NCBI GenBank assembly: GCA_025024175.1
Contig: QCXZ01000064.1
Location: 5,890,001-5,954,000 of the forward strand
DNA: 64,000 bases
DNA from: Rhyzopertha dominica
Taxonomy: Eukaryota; Arthropoda; Insecta; Coleoptera; Bostrichidae
Direction of reading: 5' to 3'
The translations under genes and the position numbers were made by a program. Shown piece after piece: positions 58,280 to 64,000 of the stretch. A model generated the notes under the pieces. The model was given only the letters and a program-made list of their open reading frames with translations, was not told the origin of the DNA and did no database searches. Position 1 is the stretch's first letter. Each line of letters starts with the position of its first letter.

Positions 58280-58564
58280 CATTCTATTTTGAAAAAATGT
58301 TTGTATGATTAATACCTAATTTTAAGTAAAACATACTTACCAGTAGACAGCAAAATCTTTATTTTCTTCAGAGCTAATCATTTATATAGAAGGTCTCTAA
58401 TCCAAATCCATGGAAAGCAAACATATAACATCCATTGATCTGTCAGATCCATGATAACATCGAAGCACATAATTTCATCTAAAACTTCAGTTTTGACTTC
58501 CCTGTCACATGTCAAACAACTTTAATTTCATTTCTTCAATAAACATCAGTTTTTTCTTTTGAAA

Positions 58565-61500
58565 ATGTACATTTCTGCTAGTACTGATCTCAAATTTCGT
58601 TCATGGCCCGATAGCGAACCAGATTTGGTTTATTCCCCTAGCAGTCAGAATAATATAATCCATGTATCCTGGTGCAACGACAACAATTACGTGGCAATTC
58701 TTCCGCAAAATTATCAGCCGGAAATCATATCCACCAGAAACAAGAGCTGCGTTAAATTGGTTAGTAACGTTACAATATATTTCATTATAAGCTACATCAC
58801 AGTGGTTACTTGCACACCAAGCAAGTTAAAGATCTCTCATGAAACTGTGGTGTAAGATAAAAATAACCTTAGGTACACACTGTCCAAGCAGTAGAAGATG
58901 TTACCGCTGTTGCCTTCCAGAAGACTACGAAGAAAATACTTGGGATAGGTACAGGTAATGGAGATGTGGCTCTTTATGACACTAAGCATCGTTATGTGTC
59001 AAGAACTTATAATAATCCAGGGGGAGCAGTTGAATTCTTAGGTAAATAAGCTGTAATTATAAGACAGTTATGCTGCTAATTATTGAAATGCTAGTAGACA
59101 TACAAACAAAAGGGGAAATTTTAAGATATAATTTATTAATGTTTATAGACTCAATATTTTACGTTTTTTTCCCATTTTCTCTATTATCAAAGCAGACATC
59201 CAAAATCTGTTTTTAGGATGTGTTAGATCAGAAAACTGGTACAAAATTGAGTCCAAATATTAATCTACATGTTAATGTTAGACCAACTTTGCCAAAACTT
59301 AATAACAGTGAAATTTTGATAAAACCAAAATATTGTTACTAGACACAATATAATTAGCCTTCAACAATTTGGTTTTCTTAAGGGCAGGTACATCAAAGAT
59401 GCTTTAAAAGATTTATAACTATTCTAATTTACAATAAACCTGAAAGAAATGGACCTGTAATTATAGCTTTCTGGATTTGGTGAAAGCCTTTGATGCAGTT
59501 GATCATGGTATACTTTTACATAAACTTTATAATTATTATGGAATTAGAGAGCAAGTGCTAATACTTTGCTCATTAGCTATCTGTCTGATAGACAACAGAA
59601 GGTTAAAATCCAAGATACTATTAAAAATGCTGTTGTAATTGAAAAACATCTAAACCTAAACATTTATACTAAAAATATAAACATACCACTACATAATATT
59701 ACTATGACTATAAGTAACAAAAATAGTTACTCAACTATAAGCTTTAAGAATTTATTGATTAATGGTCATAAAGCCACAACCTAGGTTACCAACATAAGTT
59801 GTGATAAAGCATTGGAAAATAGCAAAATAATAAAAAAAATGCGCTGCTACTAATGTTTGAATATTCTGATATTCGTAAGAATTCTAAAAATACCTACAAA
59901 TTTCTTGCTTACACAGGTAGTATTATCTACCTTTGTAGGATTTTGTACAGTTTCTCTGGTAATAAATATATAACATAATGGCCCCGTTGCACAAAGCGTG
60001 GTCAACCAGACCCCCTGGTTAACACGCGGTCTACGAGCAGTTGTCATGGAAACGGTTCTTTTTAAGCGTTCTTCATTGGTGCTGCCTATGACAACGGCTG
60101 GTTAACCTCGTGTTAACCAGGGGGTCTGGTTAACCACGCTTTGTGCAACGGGGCCTTTGTGTTGCAAGCAAAAGTCCCAGTATTTTAATTATAAAACCAT
60201 CTGTTGCACAAATTGTAAAAGGCTTGCTTGAAGTTTTTTTGTATCGAGTAGTTTTCTATGATACTCGTTTTTTTGGTGACATGTATTCCATCAAAAATAG
60301 GAGTAATAATCTTTTCCTTTATTGTGTTATACTAATTGTTTAAGAAGTATATCATTTTTAAACAGAATAAATGTTTTCTCGCCCTTATTGCATGATTTTT
60401 TTAATGAATTGTACTCACAATATTTACCAAACAAATTTTCAAGTATTAGTATGCTTTTATATACCTATCTATTACACAACATAAAAATGTCATTTTCCAG
60501 ATTTCGACCCAAATGACCATTGTTTGGCAGTTGCTTGCACTGATGGTACAATCACGCTTAATTCATTGATAACAGAAACCAATGGGGAAATACTTAAGCT
60601 GCCGGGCTTTGCCCAGCCAACTGCTCTTTGCTACCATCCGACTAACAACGCCAGCCTTGCTACTGGAAGTAACAAGGGAGAGATTATTCTCTGGGATACT
60701 ATTTCTGGGTAATTATATAAAGGAAATGTTAGAATGTGTACTGAGATTTTCATCAATAGCTGCAATACTTATAATTAATATTATTTCTTTATAAAGAACA
60801 AGCTTGTTGAGGTGCGATAGATAATATTGTCTCCTTGAAACAATATTAATTATTGTACCTCAATAAGATGACATACAAACAGTGGATTTACTCGTGGAAA
60901 AGATGTTCTGAATTTAACTCAAAGTTTAACAGGTAATTAAGTCAAAGTCTGTAAGAAGAATAAATTTAGTACAAATAAACTAAATTAGTGGTGTCAACAA
61001 TGGTCCCAATAAATGAACACAGTTCACTGTGGAACTCGCAAAAACTTATTGCCTGTTTCGGTAGTTAGTTTTTTACTTTTTTGTGAATAATTTGCATGAA
61101 TATCAAAAATTTTGATATGGCTAATAGAGAACTGAAAGACTCAATAAAGGTTCATTTGATCCCCTTCTCATTTGAAATTATTGACATGTAATGTGGTGGA
61201 GAGAAGGAAGGGCGAGGAAAGGGTAACTATTACCATTGAAATGCATGCATAATTATCAAATTATATGGGGTGGCTTGTTTTATCTGGAACGCATGGTATA
61301 TTGGTACAATCTTTTCTCTAAATAGTTTTTTGCTAGTTGCTGTTTGAAGATTTGAAACTGTGTATTTCATCTGTTCTTAGTACAGTCATATTCACTTGTC
61401 CTTAATCCAAATCTACTTCCTTTTGACGCCCCTCTGTCCCAACAGGTGCAAAACTTTCTTCACCCAATCCCACTGCGCTGCCGTTAACGGTCTGATAATC

Positions 61501-62828
61501 ACATCATCGGGAAGTGTATTGATATCCGTCGGTCAGGACCATAAGCTGTGCATCTACGACCTGAATATTTCGGAGTGTCTGTTCAGAAACAGCCTCCCGC
61601 AGCCGTTGACGGCCATAAGCGGCCACTCCAATGGAAGCTTTATAGCCGTCGGAGCGGAAGACGGGATGGAATACCTTTATGACATGAGAATGTTGCTGGA
61701 CCCAGTGCACACTTACCGCGAACACACGACAAGGGTTAACAGGATCACGTTCGAGAATAACTTTGAGGATTACGGAGACTTCTCAGAAGACACCTCGATT
61801 AAGACGGGTTATACTATGAACTGTTCTCAGGTAAGATGGATGAATGGTTGTGAGATTTTAAAACAATAATAAGTTTAACCAACATTACCTGAACCTTTTG
61901 GAGTCTTTAAAACACTAGAAAAAAGTCACGAGGGATTAAATCTCATGATCTGGGGAGTATTTCTGCTCATTATAAAAGTTTCTTCTATTGTAATTCATCA
62001 CCATGAAGTTTTTCTATGAATGGTGTAAGAATTTTTTTTTGCATTCAAAATTTGTGAAAATCAATAAAACCCGAGTTTTCCTGTTAAGAAAAAACTGTAC
62101 CTCGAATTCTTTTTTGGCTGATAACTACTCAGACTTTTTGAATGAAGAGATTATTGCCGAAATTCTCATATTTTGTGTTTGTGTAGCCAGAGAGATGAAA
62201 CCAAGCTTCATCCATAAAGAAAGTTTTCTCAAGAACNTCATTGTTTGCAATGTTTTTCAAATATTACTGAAAAACTGTAATAATCTAGGGTGATCTACCA
62301 GTCGTAATATGGTAAGGTTGCAATTTTTTTTCTTTGAGATTGATGGCATGCTCAAACAGAGAATTTAAGTTATTGAGACAGATGCCTAATAGTTTTTTAT
62401 TCCTAAAGGAGTATTTCTTGTGAGGCAAACATAACTTATGTTCCTTTTCTTAATGCTCTCTTTCCTATTTACACAAAAATTTGTAAGTTTTACGAAACAA
62501 TGAACATCCATCATTAACAGCAATAACAGTTTGTTTTCTTTTGACAAACTTTTTTAAATACTATAATGTAAATCTGATACTATAGGCTTCTGAGGTAAGC
62601 AAGTGCCAAAGTGTTGACAGCAGCAAAGAACATGGTAGTAAGCTGAAAGAGGAAGTGATGCAGACGCTCCACTCACACATGCATGATTTGACAAAAAAGA
62701 TGAAAGAGCACTTCTGTTTGTTCAGCAATTTTGTCGATAGTGAATTCAACATACTGCAAAACTCACTGGAAGAAAAGTACGACTTCTTAAAGATGCCACA
62801 CATGGAAGGTGATATTAGACAGTATTGA
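58565..62828 (+). CDS. NEDD1: NEDD1-type WD40 protein, five exons
   Basis: NEDD1 recruits the gamma-tubulin ring complex to centrosomes and spindles. Exons: 58565-58759 (ATG, MYISASTDLKFRSWPDSE), 58873-59041, 60501-60708, 61446-61830 and 62586-62828 (TGA). All junctions are GT-AG and all phases agree (0, 1, 2, 0), giving 399 residues. WD repeats are seen as LGIGTGNGDVALYD, LATGSNKGEIILWD, LISVGQDHKLCIYDL and IAVGAEDGMEYLYDMRMLLD; the last (YDxRMLxxPV) is the clearest match to NEDD1. The C-terminus, LKEEVMQTLHSHMHDLTKKM...FVDSEFNILQNSL, is helical and corresponds to the gamma-tubulin-binding end. The linker between propeller and helix is only about 20 residues, much shorter than in human (660 residues in total) or Drosophila Grip71. 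An exon may have been missed in the 755-bp last intron, although the splicing works without one. Confidence 0.87.
59340..59640 (+). pseudogene. LINE reverse transcriptase fragment in NEDD1 intron
   Basis: Plus strand, several frames: LQQFGFLKGRYIKDAL (QFGFRKGRST block), IIAFLDLVKAFDAVDHGILL (D-L-x-K-A-F-D block, an RT catalytic-Asp motif), HKLYNYYGIRE, then LISYLSDRQQKVKIQD. This is the standard order of LINE RT blocks 2-4. It is broken by stops and lies within the 1,459-bp second intron. Confidence 0.7.
59980..60155. mobile_element. 176-bp MITE with long TIRs
   Basis: The left end GGCCCCGTTGCACAAAGCGT and the right end ACGCTTTGTGCAACGGGGCC are perfect inverted repeats for 23 bp and near-perfect for about 48 bp. 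Pairing continues imperfectly toward the centre, so a transcript would form one long hairpin. It lies within NEDD1 intron 2. No clear target duplication was seen, so the superfamily is undecided. Confidence 0.85.
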
Positions 62829-62902
62829 CAGGTTTTTATTGCAAATGTAGTGTTCACAAATTTTTGTTATTTAGATTACTTTGTCTTTACACTTCTTTTT
62901 TA

Positions 62903-62908
62903 AATAAA
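62903..62908 (+). terminator. NEDD1 poly(A) signal AATAAA
   Basis: The first canonical signal after the NEDD1 stop (75 bp downstream). It lies before the copia LTR at 62,987, so the insertion should not disturb the mRNA end. Confidence 0.6.
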
Positions 62909-62986
62909 TTCGTGCATGCTGAAGAAATAAATCATTTATATAAAATTGCTATGGTGGTTTTAGGCAACACAAGTAATTATTGAAAA

Positions 62987-63190
62987 TGTTGAAGTTACCA
63001 ATATATATGTTCACATTCAAGTATTTTGTCAATTTAATTTATCATGGTTGTTGTTGTCAATATAATTTTTTTCACTTAACTTAAAAATGAAATGTCACAT
63101 ATTCCTAAAGTTTTATTCTAACTTATAAAGCAAGTTTGGAAATATAAATCACTTCAAAGTAATACCATCTACATGACAGTTACTTCAACA
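62987..63190 (+). mobile_element. 5' LTR of a copia-type retrotransposon
   Basis: It starts TGTTGAAGTTAC and ends GTTACTTCAACA, so the 204-bp repeat has inverted ends beginning TG and ending CA. TATAAA is at 63124-63129. It is directly followed by a primer binding site. The 3' LTR would lie beyond the window. Confidence 0.75.
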
Positions 63191-63202
63191 TGGTAGCAGA
63201 GC
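63191..63202 (+). promoter_or_regulatory. Retrotransposon primer binding site (tRNA-Met type)
   Basis: TGGTAGCAGAGC directly follows the CA end of the LTR. It is complementary to the 3' end of methionine tRNA, as used by many copia-type elements. Confidence 0.7.
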
Positions 63203-63303
63203 GTGGTTCGTGGTTCCTTTGAAGAATTTTGTGATTGCTTGTCAAAAGAGTTCTAATTTTCAAGTTGCTTTATATACGACTATTTAAGAAGCTATTGAGT
63301 AAA

Positions 63304-64000
63304 ATGGACGCTAGTAAGATCCAGATTGGTCTTTTGGAAGGCAAGTCAAACTGGTCTACATGGAAATTCAAGTTTAACATCCTTCTGCGTTGTGTCCAGG
63401 GAGGAAGTGCGTTGCTTGAAGGCAAATTAAAATGTCCTTCGCCATTACCTACTGGAAGCACAAAAGAACAGAAAGATATATACGATAAAAATTTAGCTAC
63501 CTTTACTCAGATAGATAGCAATGTGTTACTGTTGCTTACTTTAAATATGTCGCAAGATACTTTACAAAGAGTAATGAGATTTACTACTGCGAGAGAAATG
63601 TGGCTAGAGCTTCATAGATTGTACGACGGAGCAAGTGAGGAGAAGACTTATGATTTGTGTATGGAGTTTTTCCGTTACAAAAATGAAGATTTTAGTGATA
63701 TGGCGACACACATTTCAAAGCTGAAAAACTTGAGGAGTGAGTTGCAGATTGAGATGTCCAAAGATAAAGTTGCTATTGGTAAAAAATGTAATTGCGATTT
63801 ACCAGATTTGCTTTTAATCTGTAAGATACTGGGAACTTTACCGGATGAATATTTTTCTTTTAAGTCAAGTTGGTCGTTGATGGTAAAATCAGAAAGAACC
63901 ATAGATAATTTGACTAGTCAATTGTGTGCTTTTGAAAAAGCTTTATTAGAAAAGAAAGAATGTCATCAGGAAATTCTTGCAGTAAATGAAAAGAAATTTG
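63304..64000 (+). CDS. Copia-type gag, start of polyprotein, runs off the window
   Basis: The ATG at 63304 opens a frame with no stop to the window edge (232 codons). The N-terminus MDASKIQIGLLEGKSNWSTW (with the L-x-G-x-N-W-S-T-W-K pattern) and the later AREMWLELHRLYDGASEEKT, SKLKNLRSELQIEM and ILGTLPDEYFSFKSSW segments are typical of copia-type gag (UBN2/gag-polypeptide families), which forms the particle shell around the RNA. The zinc knuckle and pol should follow outside the window. An intact frame, LTR and primer site point to a young, possibly active copy. It lies 158 bp downstream of the NEDD1 stop codon. Confidence 0.85.
   Translation, partial: MDASKIQIGLLEGKSNWSTWKFKFNILLRCVQGGSALLEGKLKCPSPLPTGSTKEQKDIYDKNLATFTQIDSNVLLLLTLNMSQDTLQRVMRFTTAREMWLELHRLYDGASEEKTYDLCMEFFRYKNEDFSDMATHISKLKNLRSELQIEMSKDKVAIGKKCNCDLPDLLLICKILGTLPDEYFSFKSSWSLMVKSERTIDNLTSQLCAFEKALLEKKECHQEILAVNEKKF

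Noticed and set aside
62003..62293. Possible extra NEDD1 exon in the last intron
   Set aside because: The frame is AT-rich, has no fitting splice sites in phase and contains an ambiguous base; kept only as a point to check.
1..64000. tRNA or rRNA genes and CRISPR arrays
   Set aside because: I saw no cloverleaf-like tRNA with A and B boxes, no rRNA sequence, and no regularly spaced short repeats. The only tandem array is the 352-bp ribozyme unit.

Overview
The window looks like AT-rich insect nuclear DNA. It has spliced genes with GT-AG introns, two single-copy animal genes at the right end (a TMEM50-family membrane protein and a NEDD1-type WD40 protein), and a mobile-element load typical of arthropods: mariner, Tc1, DD41D-like elements, Penelope-like elements, copia, LINEs, a Crypton-type recombinase and THAP-carrying transposons. 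I cannot name the species. A beetle or another repeat-rich insect would fit, but that is a guess.

Layout. From 0 to 57 kb the DNA is mostly nested, decayed mobile elements. A mariner relic with TIRs and TA flanks lies at 3.28-5.03 kb. A better preserved mariner with perfect 32-bp TIRs (6.37-7.69 kb) sits inside an IS630/Tc1-type DDE transposase gene. Three copies of a ~1.1-1.3 kb THAP-carrying transposon lie at 8.95, 29.9 and 34.95 kb. A foldback element (10.4-11.4 kb), a 5'-truncated LINE (13.2-14.3 kb) and a 421-bp MITE (15.7 kb) follow. Four copies of one DD41D-like family lie at 17.2, 22.6, 37.0 and 42.5 kb. Penelope-like elements (RT plus GIY-YIG) lie at 27.5, 38.6 and 46.3-49.4 kb, with fragments at 34.1 and 36.7 kb. 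Copia pol remains are at 32.2-33.2 kb. A CpG-rich block at 19.1-20.0 kb may be the promoter and first non-coding exon of a minus-strand gene.

The most unusual feature is at 47.80-48.80 kb: about 2.85 nearly identical 352-bp head-to-tail units, each with a hammerhead ribozyme I can fold completely by eye (7-bp stem I, CUGAUGA core, 4-bp stem II, GAA, 3-bp stem III, cleavage after C). This is the architecture of a metazoan retrozyme. It interrupts a Penelope-like ORF and reads on the opposite strand. Further copies lie at 41.2 kb (intact core, rearranged), 50.2 kb (one core substitution) and 52.8 kb (no ribozyme). The Penelope-like elements also carry a degenerate hammerhead-like fold in their 3' tails.

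The gene-bearing end. A multi-exon THAP-domain gene reads leftward from 51.9 kb; its 3' end was not found. At 57.8-62.9 kb TMEM50 and NEDD1 lie head-to-tail on the plus strand, about 300 bp apart. A Tc1-derived element ends 83 bp upstream of the preferred TMEM50 start. NEDD1 has five exons, with a LINE fragment and a 176-bp MITE in one intron. A copia-type LTR retrotransposon with an uninterrupted gag frame begins at 62,987 and runs off the right edge.
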